Below, in pieces: positions 8,503-16,832 of a DNA stretch of 64,000 nt. The position numbers and the translations under genes were made by a program. Origin of the DNA: QHXM01 sp032160705 (lineage in GTDB: Bacteria; Acidobacteriota; Blastocatellia; Pyrinomonadales; Pyrinomonadaceae); NCBI GenBank assembly GCA_032160705.1, contig JAVHVE010000074.1, positions 1 to 64,000 of the forward strand, written 5' to 3'. The notes under the pieces are model-generated. The model was not told the DNA's origin, searched no databases, and saw only the letters and a program-made list of their open reading frames with translations. Within the stretch, counting starts at the first letter, position 1; the number at the start of each line of letters is the position of its first letter.

Positions 8503-9758
8503 GCGAGCAACTGTTGTCGTCCATGTGCCGATCCTGTGGTACAACCGGACTCATTTCCATCCTCAATCTGGGCCGCACGCCGCTGGCCAATGCATTGCTC
8601 ACCGCCGAGCAACTGGCAGAGCCGGAAAATCTGTATCCTCTTGAACTCGTTTTCTGTCCCGCCTGTTCGCTCGTACAAATTACGGAGACGGTGGCACCCG
8701 AAAAGCTGTTCCGCGAATATTTCTATCTCTCGTCTTTCTCTGACACGATGCTGCACCACGCGCAGGCACTCGTCGGCAAACTGATTCCGGCGCGGAAACT
8801 TGGCGCGGACAGCCTGGTGGTGGAGGTGGCCAGTAATGACGGTTACCTGCTCCAATACTACAAGCAGGCTGGCGTTCCCGTGCTGGGCATTGAGCCGGCC
8901 ACAAACATCGCCCGCATCGCTGAGAATGAGCGCGGCGTTCCGACCATCAGCGAGTTCTTCGGCGCTGAATTGGCCGAACGTCTCAGCCAGCGGGGACAGC
9001 GCGCCGACGTGATTCACGCCAACAACGTGCTCGCGCACGTTGCCGATCTCAACGGGTTCGTGCGCGGCCTCTCGATGCTGTTGAAGGAGGGTGGCGTCGC
9101 CATCATCGAAGTGCCCTATGTCAAAGAGATGATTGATCGCTCGGAGTTTGACACAATCTATCACGAGCACCTTTGCTACTTCTCTCTGACTGCGCTTGAC
9201 CATCTCTTCCGCCGCCACGATCTTGTCATTCAGGATGTCGAGCGATTACCGATTCACGGCGGAACATTACGCATCTTCGCGCGCCGTGATGACACTCAAG
9301 ATGCTCATGCTCCGAACAACATCTCGACAGCGGTGCAGCAGATGAGAGAAGCCGAATCTGCATGGGGTGTTACCAAGCGAGAATTTTATCTAGGGTTCAG
9401 CGCGCAGGTCGGACGCCTGCGCCGCGACCTGCTGGCGTTGCTGCGCGAGTTGAAGGCACAGGGTAAGCGGATCAGCGTTTACGGCGCATCGGCTAAGGGT
9501 AGTACACTGTTGAACTATTTCGGAATCGGTCGAGAGACGCTGGACTTTGTTGTAGATCGCAGCACGGTCAAGCAAGGCTACTATACGCCGGGCACGCATC
9601 TGTGCATCTATCCGCCGGAGAAGCTGGTTGAAGACATGCCCGATTACGTTTTGCTGCTGACCTGGAACTTCGCCGACGAGATTTTAAGACAGCAGTCCGA
9701 GTACAGGCAGCGCGGCGGGCGTTTTATCATTCCGATCCCTGAGGTAAGAGTTGTTTAA
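8499..9758 (+). CDS. Sugar C-methyltransferase (NovU/TylC3-type)
   Basis: A SAM-dependent methyltransferase of 419 residues with the three-part layout of sugar C-methyltransferases. It has an N-terminal zinc-binding part (CRSCG, then FCPACSLVQ), a central SAM fold (VVEVASNDGYLL, ADVIHANNVLAHV) and a C-terminal Rossmann-like domain (VYGASAKGSTLLNYFGI). IYHEHLCYFS matches the conserved active-site segment of the family. Characterised members methylate C3 or C5 of nucleotide-linked 4-keto-6-deoxyhexoses. Directly after rfbG (ATGA overlap at 8499), its likely substrate is CDP-4-keto-6-deoxyglucose or its epimer. The carbon methylated cannot be read from the sequence. Confidence 0.85.
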   Translation: MSEQLLSSMCRSCGTTGLISILNLGRTPLANALLTAEQLAEPENLYPLELVFCPACSLVQITETVAPEKLFREYFYLSSFSDTMLHHAQALVGKLIPARKLGADSLVVEVASNDGYLLQYYKQAGVPVLGIEPATNIARIAENERGVPTISEFFGAELAERLSQRGQRADVIHANNVLAHVADLNGFVRGLSMLLKEGGVAIIEVPYVKEMIDRSEFDTIYHEHLCYFSLTALDHLFRRHDLVIQDVERLPIHGGTLRIFARRDDTQDAHAPNNISTAVQQMREAESAWGVTKREFYLGFSAQVGRLRRDLLALLRELKAQGKRISVYGASAKGSTLLNYFGIGRETLDFVVDRSTVKQGYYTPGTHLCIYPPEKLVEDMPDYVLLLTWNFADEILRQQSEYRQRGGRFIIPIPEVRVV

Positions 9759-9803
9759 AGAAAACGGAGTCAGCGCAGTTTTGCACGCAGGTTTCTCGAT
9801 TCA

Positions 9804-10334
9804 ATGGTGATAACTGAAACAAAACTTAATGGGGCATTCATCATCGAGCTGGAAAGGCATGAGGATGTGCGGGGCTTTTTCGCTCGCAGTTGGTCGCAAA
9901 GGGAGTTTGAAGCCCTGGGTCTCAACGCGAATTTGGTCGAGTGCAACATCTCGTTCAATCAGAGGAAGGGCACGTTGCGGGGGATGCACTATCAGGCAGC
10001 ACCACATGCACAGGCCAAGATAGTTCGTTGCACGATGGGCGCAGTCTATGATGTGATTATTGATCTCAGACCTACGTCCGAGACCTTCAAGCAATGGGTC
10101 GGCATGGAACTAACGGCGGAGAACCGACGCATGCTCTATATTCCAGAAGGCTTCGCGCATGGCTTTCAGACGCTCTGCGATAATTCCGAAGTCTTTTATC
10201 AAATGTCGTCGTACTATGCGCCGGAGAGCGCTGGCAGCGTGCGTTGGAATGATCCGGCCTTCGGCATTGAGTGGCCTGAAGACGAGCGGATCATGATTGC
10301 AAGAGACAAAGAGCACCCTGACTTCAATGCATGA
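9804..10334 (+). CDS. RmlC-like sugar 3- or 3,5-epimerase
   Basis: This 176-residue cupin belongs to the dTDP-4-dehydrorhamnose 3,5-epimerase family. It shows RGFFARSW near the N-terminus, NISFNQRKGTLRGMHYQ (the H of RGMHYQ is the family's catalytic base), VYDVIIDLRP, PEGFAHGFQTL, and a late tyrosine region (EVFYQMSSYYAPE). Sitting between a C-methyltransferase and a ketoreductase in a CDP-sugar operon, it probably epimerises a CDP-4-keto-6-deoxy sugar rather than the dTDP form. This mirrors the role of NovW in the dTDP-noviose pathway. It starts 45 bases after the methyltransferase stop and overlaps the next gene as ATGA. Confidence 0.85.
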   Translation: MVITETKLNGAFIIELERHEDVRGFFARSWSQREFEALGLNANLVECNISFNQRKGTLRGMHYQAAPHAQAKIVRCTMGAVYDVIIDLRPTSETFKQWVGMELTAENRRMLYIPEGFAHGFQTLCDNSEVFYQMSSYYAPESAGSVRWNDPAFGIEWPEDERIMIARDKEHPDFNA

Positions 10335-11239
10335 AGAGAGTTCTGCTCACAGGCGCAAGCGGCTTCGTTGGCCAGCATTGTCTACCTACGCTCGTCGCGC
10401 GCGGCTACGAAGTGCATGCCGTCTCGTCGAAAGCGTCTGCGCCGATGGCGACACCGCCTGATGCGCGCTGGCATCAGGCAGACTTGCTGGACAGAGCGCA
10501 AGTCTCTGCTTTGCTGGCCGAGGTGCAGCCGACGCACTTGCTGCATTGCGCATGGTATGCCGTGCCGGGTAAGTATTGGACGGCACGGGAGAATTTTCGC
10601 TGGGTTGAGGCCAGCTTGCATTTGATACAAGGGTTTGTCGCGACGGGCGGTCAGCGCGTGGTCTGCGTAGGCTCATGCGCCGAGTACGACTGGCGCTACG
10701 GCTATTGTTCTGAGCAGGTCACGCCGCTTGCCCCGGCGACCACCTACGGCGTTTGTAAGCATGCACTCCAACTCCTGCTTGAGGCCCTGAGCAAACGGAC
10801 GGGGCTGAGCGCAGCGTGGGGACGGCTCTTTTTCCTTTACGGGCAGCACGAAGACGCAGAGCGACTCGTCGCTTCGGTGATTCGCTCTCTCTTGCTGGAG
10901 CAGCCCGCGCTTTGTTCACACGGCCAACAGATCAGAGACTTTCTGTATATGAAAGACGCTGCCGATGCTCTGGTTGCGTTGCTCAACTCGGACGCGTCGG
11001 GCGCGGTTAATATCGCTTCGGGAGTGCCTGTCGCTGTGAGTCAGGTGATACAAGAAATCGCGACGCAGTTGCAGCGGCCAGCCTTGATTCAACTGGGCGC
11101 GCGCCCCGCGCCGGAGAACGAGCCGCGCCTGCTCGTTGCCGATGTGGCGCGCCTTCGGGATGAGGTCGGATGGTCAGCGAAGTACGATCTCGCGCAGGGG
11201 TTGGCGGAAACTATCAAGTGGTGGCGACTTCAGCTATGA
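10331..11239 (+). CDS. NAD(P)-dependent SDR, probable CDP-sugar 4-ketoreductase
   Basis: An extended short-chain dehydrogenase of 302 residues. The N-terminal nucleotide site is LLTGASGFVGQH, the serine region is CVGSCAEYDW and the catalytic YxxxK is YGVCK. The C-terminal half (QIRDFLYMKDAADALVALL, NIASG) is typical of sugar epimerase/reductase enzymes. Its position as last enzyme after rfbF, rfbG, C-methyltransferase and epimerase fits reduction of the 4-keto group to finish the sugar, as NovS does in noviose synthesis. Cofactor preference and stereochemistry are not evident. Stop/start ATGA overlaps tie it to genes on both sides. Confidence 0.8.
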   Translation: MKRVLLTGASGFVGQHCLPTLVARGYEVHAVSSKASAPMATPPDARWHQADLLDRAQVSALLAEVQPTHLLHCAWYAVPGKYWTARENFRWVEASLHLIQGFVATGGQRVVCVGSCAEYDWRYGYCSEQVTPLAPATTYGVCKHALQLLLEALSKRTGLSAAWGRLFFLYGQHEDAERLVASVIRSLLLEQPALCSHGQQIRDFLYMKDAADALVALLNSDASGAVNIASGVPVAVSQVIQEIATQLQRPALIQLGARPAPENEPRLLVADVARLRDEVGWSAKYDLAQGLAETIKWWRLQL

Positions 11240-12417
11240 ACATAATAGGCGAGCAAATGGTTTGCCCGATCTGCGAATCAAACGCGCCCAGCGAATTTCT
11301 GTTTCGCGGGCAAGTCCCGGTGCACCAAAATTTGTTGATGCGCGATCAGGAAGCGGCGATGGACATCCCGCGCGGCGATTTGGCTCTGGTCATCTGTGAA
11401 GACTGCGGGTTCATTTTCAATCGCGCCTTTGACCAGCGAAAGATCATGTACGGTGCTGACTATGAGAACACGCAAGCCTGTTCGCCATCTTTCAATGAGT
11501 ACCTGGACGGACTGGTCCGACACATGATCTCGGAACGCAGCGTCCGAGACTCTCATGTGGTGGAAGTCGGCTGCGGCAATGGCTTGTTCTTGCGAAAACT
11601 GGTGGCTGACGATAATGCAGGTAATCGCGGTTATGGATTCGACCCAAGTTACACGGGGGCGGCCAGTGAACTCGATGGACGTTTAAGATTTGCTACACGT
11701 TATTACGACTCAGAGTGCGCCGATGTCCCCGCCGATGTGATAGTGTGCCGTCACGTCATCGAGCATGTCTCACGACCGCTGCGGCTGCTGGAAGACATTA
11801 AAAAAGCTCTGGCGCGAGCGCCGACCGCCCGTATCTTTTTTGAGACGCCGTGCGTTGAATGGATATTCCGTAACCAGGTGGTTTGGGATTTTTTTTATGA
11901 ACATTGCTCTTATTTCTCAGCCGATTCGTTAACGACCGCGTTTCAGGCTGCTGGTTTCGAAGTTGAGAGTGTGCAGCACGTCTTTGCTGGACAGTACCTG
12001 TGGCTGGAGGCCACGTTGCCCACGACCGCGCCGAGCGTCCGCAGGCGACCCGGCACGCTTCTCGCTCAAGCTCAAGCATTCGCGCGTTCGGAAGCAAAAT
12101 TGAAGCAAGACTGGGGTCATAAAATTCGCCAGCTCGCCTCCAAAGAGAAAGTGGCACTCTGGGGCGCAGGAGCAAAAGGCGTAACATTTGCGAATCTGAT
12201 TGACGAGCAAAGGCGCTGGCTGGACTGCGTCGTTGATCTGAACCCCTTGAAGCAGGGCCATTATGTGCCGGGCACAGGCCACCCGATTGTCAGTTACCAG
12301 GATTTGGTCGCGCGCGGCGTGACGACCGCCATTTTGATGAACCCGAACTACCGGGAGGAGAACCTGACGCTGTTGCAGGCCGTTCAAGCCGATGTTCGGC
12401 TGATCGAAAAATTATGA
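11236..12417 (+). CDS. Second zinc-ribbon C-methyltransferase-like protein
   Basis: A 393-residue SAM methyltransferase with the same overall plan as the enzyme at 8499. It has an N-terminal cysteine pair set (CPICES and CEDCGFIFNR), a SAM motif VVEVGCGNGLFL, CRHVIEHVSRPL, the segment FFYEHCSYFS, and a C-terminal domain opening with ALWGAGAKGVTF. The start at 11236 (ATGA overlap) gives a normal N-terminus; an upstream start would add residues that do not fit the family. It may methylate another nucleotide sugar or the growing glycan. Two members in one operon suggest two methyl branches or two substrates. Confidence 0.8.
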   Translation: MNIIGEQMVCPICESNAPSEFLFRGQVPVHQNLLMRDQEAAMDIPRGDLALVICEDCGFIFNRAFDQRKIMYGADYENTQACSPSFNEYLDGLVRHMISERSVRDSHVVEVGCGNGLFLRKLVADDNAGNRGYGFDPSYTGAASELDGRLRFATRYYDSECADVPADVIVCRHVIEHVSRPLRLLEDIKKALARAPTARIFFETPCVEWIFRNQVVWDFFYEHCSYFSADSLTTAFQAAGFEVESVQHVFAGQYLWLEATLPTTAPSVRRRPGTLLAQAQAFARSEAKLKQDWGHKIRQLASKEKVALWGAGAKGVTFANLIDEQRRWLDCVVDLNPLKQGHYVPGTGHPIVSYQDLVARGVTTAILMNPNYREENLTLLQAVQADVRLIEKL

Positions 12418-13178
12418 GACTAACTATTGATACGACTGAAAGAACACTGACCTGTGAGACTGAAACAGAAAAACGGGTGTTTGGATTATACACAAAAGAG
12501 GCCTTCGAGTTGATCTCCCAACAATGGGTCAAGGTTGGCTGGAATCAGAAATATCCTTACACGTTTAGCTGGTTTGGCCGACCTATCATCCAGTTGCCCG
12601 AAGACATGATTCGCTTGCAGGAAGTTATCTATCGTGTGCACCCGGATGTGATTGTCGAGACGGGCGTCGCCCACGGCGGCTCGCTGATCTATTACGCCAG
12701 CCTGTGCAAAGCCCTGGGGCATGGGCGCGTCATCGGTATAGACATCGAAATTCGTCCGCAGAACAGACAGGCTATAGAATCCCATGAACTGGGCACCTTG
12801 ATTACATTAATTGAGGGTAGTTCGACATCGCCAGAGGTAACACGGCAGGCGCACTCACTGGTCAAGCCGGGCGAAACCGTGTTTGTCATCCTCGATTCAA
12901 ATCATACCAAACAGCATGTTGCGGCTGAGCTTGAGGCATACCATGATCTCGTCACGGCAAATTCTTATATCGTGGCGACCGACGGGGGAATGAAAGACCT
13001 GTACGATGTGCCGCGCGGCAATCCGCAGTGGGAGTGGGATCACCCGGCAGCCGCAGCCGCCGAGTTTGCCGCCAGCCATCCAGAATTTATTTTGGAGCAG
13101 CCCGCCTGGCCTTTCAACGAAAGCGACTTAACCGAGAATATTACGCATTGGCCGGGTGCGTGGCTGCGCCGCAAATGA
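12414..13178 (+). CDS. CmcI-family (cephalosporin hydroxylase-like) methyltransferase
   Basis: This 254-residue protein has the CmcI/rhamnosyl O-methyltransferase fold. Visible motifs are ETGVAHGGSLIYYAS (SAM site), VIGIDIEIRP, GSSTSPE and VILDSNHTKQHV, a probable metal-binding segment. Despite the family name, many members are Mg-dependent sugar O-methyltransferases. In this operon (ATGA overlap with the preceding methyltransferase) O-methylation of a sugar is the best guess. Length agrees with the family's usual 230-260 residues. It ends the first tight operon; 147 bases without a gene follow. Confidence 0.8.
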   Translation: MRLTIDTTERTLTCETETEKRVFGLYTKEAFELISQQWVKVGWNQKYPYTFSWFGRPIIQLPEDMIRLQEVIYRVHPDVIVETGVAHGGSLIYYASLCKALGHGRVIGIDIEIRPQNRQAIESHELGTLITLIEGSSTSPEVTRQAHSLVKPGETVFVILDSNHTKQHVAAELEAYHDLVTANSYIVATDGGMKDLYDVPRGNPQWEWDHPAAAAAEFAASHPEFILEQPAWPFNESDLTENITHWPGAWLRRK

Positions 13179-13325
13179 CCGCCTGCTTATTTCGGCCCGG
13201 CAGGGAAAGTACGGATGAGCGCAAAGTGTAAGCTGCTTCCAGTTGTTAACCCGCACCAAGAATAGGTCAGACCTGATGAATAGCCGGGGGAAAGCCTGAC
13301 CCGAGATAAACGCTGAGCGTGTCTT

Positions 13326-14285
13326 ATGTCTAATAAGCCTTTAGTCAGCATTGGACTTCCGACCTACAACCGAGCTTCGACTCTGGGGCGCTCCATCGAA
13401 TCCGCACTGGCTCAACATTATCTGAACATCGAATTGGTAATTTCTGACAATGCCTCAACAGATGAGACTCAGGCCATTTGTCTGGCAGCCCGTCAACGGG
13501 ACGTTCGGGTCAAATATTTACGTCAACAAAGTAATCAAGGGCCGCTGGCAAACTTCCGTGAAGTGCTCAAGCAATCAAGTGGTCAGTTTTTCATGTGGCT
13601 TGCCGATGACGATTGGCTTGATCGCTCTTACGTGTCGAAGTGCGTCGAGGTTTTGCTGGCCAGCCCGACCCACTCGCTGGTCTCCGGGAAGACAAAATAC
13701 TACGATCATGGGCGGCTGGTTTTAGAGGAGCAGAGAATCAATCTACTGGATGATTCCGGCAAAAAAAGGGTGTTAGCTTATTATGACCAGGTGATCTGGA
13801 ATGGAATCACCTATGGCCTGATGCGGCGTGAGCAGCTAGCTGGCCTCTCCCTAGAGGACAAACTCGGCGCAGACTGGCTCTTGATCGCCGCTATTGTTTT
13901 CATGGGGAAAATAGAGACGCTGGAGGATGTTTGCAATTACCGTTCTATTGATGGCATGTCAAAGGATATGAAAAAATTTGCCGAGGGGTTTGGGTTGACC
14001 GGCTTTATGGCAAGAAACCCGCATCTGAACATTGCGATCAATGTTTTTGAAACCATTGCCTGGAAGTGGCCGATTTATAGATCGCTGAGCCTGCCTGCTC
14101 GCTTGGTTTTAGGCTTCCGATCCTTCGCAACGATTTGCAGAAGATTCGTTTTAACTTCGTGGCGGCAACGCGCGCTTACGTATTTGAATAAGCTGCTTGT
14201 ATATTTGCATAAGTCTCACCCTCGTTTGACACATGCAGCTAAGGTCATTAAAAATAAGTTAACGCGGTCGCTACGGCATGGTTGA
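13326..14285 (+). CDS. Family 2 glycosyltransferase
   Basis: This 319-residue enzyme carries the GT-A fold of family 2: VSIGLPTYNRASTLGRSIES at the N-terminus, ELVISDNASTDET, and the metal/nucleotide-binding acidic cluster in WLADDDWLDR. The C-terminal third is basic, ends in a lysine-rich tail, and may lie on the inner membrane face. It should add one sugar to the lipid-linked repeat unit; donor and acceptor are not deducible. This gene and the next two are visibly more AT-rich than the CDP-sugar operon, a common sign of exchanged O-antigen genes. Confidence 0.85.
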   Translation: MSNKPLVSIGLPTYNRASTLGRSIESALAQHYLNIELVISDNASTDETQAICLAARQRDVRVKYLRQQSNQGPLANFREVLKQSSGQFFMWLADDDWLDRSYVSKCVEVLLASPTHSLVSGKTKYYDHGRLVLEEQRINLLDDSGKKRVLAYYDQVIWNGITYGLMRREQLAGLSLEDKLGADWLLIAAIVFMGKIETLEDVCNYRSIDGMSKDMKKFAEGFGLTGFMARNPHLNIAINVFETIAWKWPIYRSLSLPARLVLGFRSFATICRRFVLTSWRQRALTYLNKLLVYLHKSHPRLTHAAKVIKNKLTRSLRHG

Positions 14286-14331
14286 ATGAATCACTTGAGG
14301 TACGGGAGACATAACGTGCCTCCGTGGAGAT

Positions 14332-14523
14332 ATGAATCCAGGGTCTAGCTCAGCAAGAGTCACATCCCTGCATGAAATGGATGCTTCCGGCTATTTTGCA
14401 GAGCGGCTGGCCCGCTCAAGGTTGCGAACGCTTGAGCATATACACGTTTGGATGTTAATGCTTGTTGTCATATTAACCATCCACTATGATAAGCCGTTCT
14501 TCAAAAATCATCTCAAAAGTTGA
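14332..14523 (+). CDS. Small doubtful reading frame with one hydrophobic stretch
   Basis: A 63-codon frame between two credible genes. Its product would end in a hydrophobic run (MLMLVVILTIHY) followed by a basic tail, so a small membrane peptide is possible. No convincing Shine-Dalgarno sequence precedes the ATG and no family is recognised. It may equally be the decayed end of an older gene. It is the only candidate in this 247-base gap. Confidence 0.2.
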   Translation: MNPGSSSARVTSLHEMDASGYFAERLARSRLRTLEHIHVWMLMLVVILTIHYDKPFFKNHLKS

Positions 14524-14532
14524 ATCCCATTT

Positions 14533-15261
14533 ATGAATCTCACTGAATTGATCGCTGATCGCCCTGTCTTTCATAGTATTGCACCCGGCATTTTCATGGA
14601 AATGGGAGTGAACGACCAAGTTCTGGAGTTCATTAATGAACATATTGATGAGACCTCAACAACGCTCGAAACCGGGAGCGGTCTGAGCACCGTTCTTTTT
14701 GCCATCAAAGCTTCTCATCACACGGCTATCACCCCTGAACACGGAGAGATTGACAGAATTAAAGAGTATTGCCGAGAGCACGATGTTTCTATGGGGCGCG
14801 TTACCTTTAAAGTGGCGACATCCGAATACACCTTGCCTTCTCTCGAAAGCCCTCCCTTCGATCTCGTACTGATTGACGGTCGGCACGGCTTTCCCGCTCC
14901 GTTTATAGATTGGTTTTATACCGCCGGGAAACTCAAAATAGGAGGATTCCTCATCGTTGACGATATACCTCTCTGGACGTGCGGCGTGCTCAGAGATTTC
15001 CTAATGCAAGAGCCAGAATGGCGATTGGTGGCGGATTTCTCACCGCGCTCCGTGGTGTTTATGAAAATGGGCGAAGGCAGCGAATGGAAAGACTGGTCGC
15101 AGCAAAAGTTTGTGCTAGAGCATGGTCTGTTGAGGTTAGATAAAGACGGAAACGTAATAAGCGTTGACGCCGAGGGGCGCTTGAAGAGAGTGTTGGGACA
15201 CCTCCGCAGGGGCGAGTTCTTAATACTCGGCAGAAAGGTCATTCGTAAGATAAAAGGATAG
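14533..15261 (+). CDS. Class I SAM-dependent methyltransferase-like protein
   Basis: This 242-residue protein resembles the Methyltransf_24 group. TLETGSGLSTVLFA forms the SAM-binding loop, ITPEHGEIDRIKEYC resembles the second acidic strand, and FDLVLIDGRHGFPAP with FLIVDDIPLW are the D-H and D-D motifs of the later strands. The C-terminal tail is strongly basic (GRKVIRKIKG). Similar proteins in polysaccharide loci modify sugars or lipid-linked intermediates, but the substrate cannot be deduced. It is in an AT-richer stretch with loose gene spacing. Confidence 0.7.
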   Translation: MNLTELIADRPVFHSIAPGIFMEMGVNDQVLEFINEHIDETSTTLETGSGLSTVLFAIKASHHTAITPEHGEIDRIKEYCREHDVSMGRVTFKVATSEYTLPSLESPPFDLVLIDGRHGFPAPFIDWFYTAGKLKIGGFLIVDDIPLWTCGVLRDFLMQEPEWRLVADFSPRSVVFMKMGEGSEWKDWSQQKFVLEHGLLRLDKDGNVISVDAEGRLKRVLGHLRRGEFLILGRKVIRKIKG

Positions 15262-15423
15262 GGCGTGGCTGGCACTCAGAGGTTGCATAATCAGTGACTC
15301 ATATTTATTGGCGACGCACTATCGCCCCACTAACTCATCACTCGATTCAGCCTTGTTAATTGCTCAAACGGTTTCGGCACATTGAGCCGCTTTATTTAAC
15401 GCAAGGGTACTATAAATAAGAGC

Positions 15424-16671
15424 ATGGATGGAAAGTCAGTCATATATGTCACTCACGCCACACCTTCTAATGTCGGTAATGGCGGGATGCACCGCAGCTA
15501 TCAAATCCTACATGAACTTGAGGAGTTGGTCGGTAAGGATAGGGTATTACTGCTCACTAGACAAATTCTCCAGACACGCTATGAGGAGAAGGAGGCGCAA
15601 AACTCAAATGGGCTATTTAAATCGCGGCGTAAGATTGAGCAATGGATTTCTTTCAGGTCTGGGACGGTCGCTCGTGTCATCAAGAATCCATATCGAATCT
15701 TAAATCGCACTGTCTTTGGCGCTGGATTGATGCCCCCGGCCATCAAGGATTTTTACGAGAATGAGATGAGGGGACTTTCTGGAAAAGCTGTTTGTCTCAT
15801 TGACCACGCAGAATTCACCGAACTTATTCAGATTAACCAGAAATTTAACATACCGACGATAAGCTGTACGCAGAATTTAGACGGGCTCTCGGATAATTTC
15901 CTGCTGCTTCAGCAAAACCTTGAGGCGATTGGCGCAAATGAGGCGGGCAACAGACAGAGGATCGGCGTGTACGCGGCAGTGACCGATTTTGCAAACGAGT
16001 TGCAAATGCTCGCCCGTTGCGATGAGCGAATATTTATTTCCAAGATTGAAGCCGGGCTGATTAACGGATTAGGGTTGTCGAGTCACTATCACCCTTATCT
16101 CCCGGTCGGGGCAGTGCGCGACTGTCATCAAACGATTCGCGAGCGCAGGGACTCCAGGGAGCAAGAGCCCGGTCTGTTCCTGATGATTGGAACAGCCATC
16201 TACGGGCCCATTAGAAAGTCATGCGAGTGGCTTATTGAAAATGCGGGGAAGCATGGATTACCCCCTGGAACGCGTGTTGTCGTTGTGGGGTCTGGCACGG
16301 AAACGCTGCTCCAGCCGGGCAAATCGGTAGACGGTATTGAGCTAAAAGGATGGGTCGAGCAGGAAGAGTTGGATGAGTTGCTGACGCGTGTCAAAGCGGT
16401 ACTTATCCCACAACAATTTGGGCTCGGCGCTCCGACGCGTTTGGCGGAATTGAGTTGTGCGGGAATCCCGATGCTCGGCTGCCGTCCCCCGACCTATGCA
16501 ATTGATTCCCCACCAGGGTTTCATGTGCTCGAGGCATGTTGGAACGAGTGGTATGCGAAGATCGAACAGCTTTCTAATGAAGATGTTCACCTACCCGAAG
16601 AAGATTACCGACTCTGGGAAGCTGCGCAGCCCAAGCCTCTGAAAAACGTTATCAACATGCTTTTCAACTAA
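15424..16671 (+). CDS. GT-B glycosyltransferase (family 4-like)
   Basis: This 415-residue protein has a two-domain GT-B layout. An N-terminal acceptor domain starts VIYVTHATPSNVGNGGMHRS, where the GG loop is typical. The C-terminal donor domain includes LFLMIGTAIYGP, VVVVGSGTE, ELKGWVEQEELDELL and an acidic-substitute segment GLGAPTRLAELSCAGIPML, where the usual EG(F/M)xxxxxE is replaced by GAPTRLAE. The linkage it forms is unknown. It has gaps of about 160 bases on both sides, so it may be transcribed separately. Confidence 0.75.
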   Translation: MDGKSVIYVTHATPSNVGNGGMHRSYQILHELEELVGKDRVLLLTRQILQTRYEEKEAQNSNGLFKSRRKIEQWISFRSGTVARVIKNPYRILNRTVFGAGLMPPAIKDFYENEMRGLSGKAVCLIDHAEFTELIQINQKFNIPTISCTQNLDGLSDNFLLLQQNLEAIGANEAGNRQRIGVYAAVTDFANELQMLARCDERIFISKIEAGLINGLGLSSHYHPYLPVGAVRDCHQTIRERRDSREQEPGLFLMIGTAIYGPIRKSCEWLIENAGKHGLPPGTRVVVVGSGTETLLQPGKSVDGIELKGWVEQEELDELLTRVKAVLIPQQFGLGAPTRLAELSCAGIPMLGCRPPTYAIDSPPGFHVLEACWNEWYAKIEQLSNEDVHLPEEDYRLWEAAQPKPLKNVINMLFN

Positions 16672-16832
16672 CACTTATTGGTGGTTAGATGGGGGAGAAT
16701 AATTCAACTCTTTTTTTACGGAGTGACTCAAGTGTTCTCTGATTAGCTAATCGTATTGGAGAAGGTGGGAATGCACCTGTATCGTAGTCGGAATCACTTA
16801 AACCGAGAACTAAAAAGGTCATACTCAAGATT

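Noticed and set aside
8382..9218. Long antisense reading frame across rfbG and the C-methyltransferase
   Set aside because: It lies opposite two well-supported enzymes and its translation shows no known motif.
10331..11239. GDP-L-fucose synthase as partner for gmd
   Set aside because: It is coupled to the CDP-sugar genes, 5.6 kb from gmd, and lacks fucose-synthase-specific motifs.
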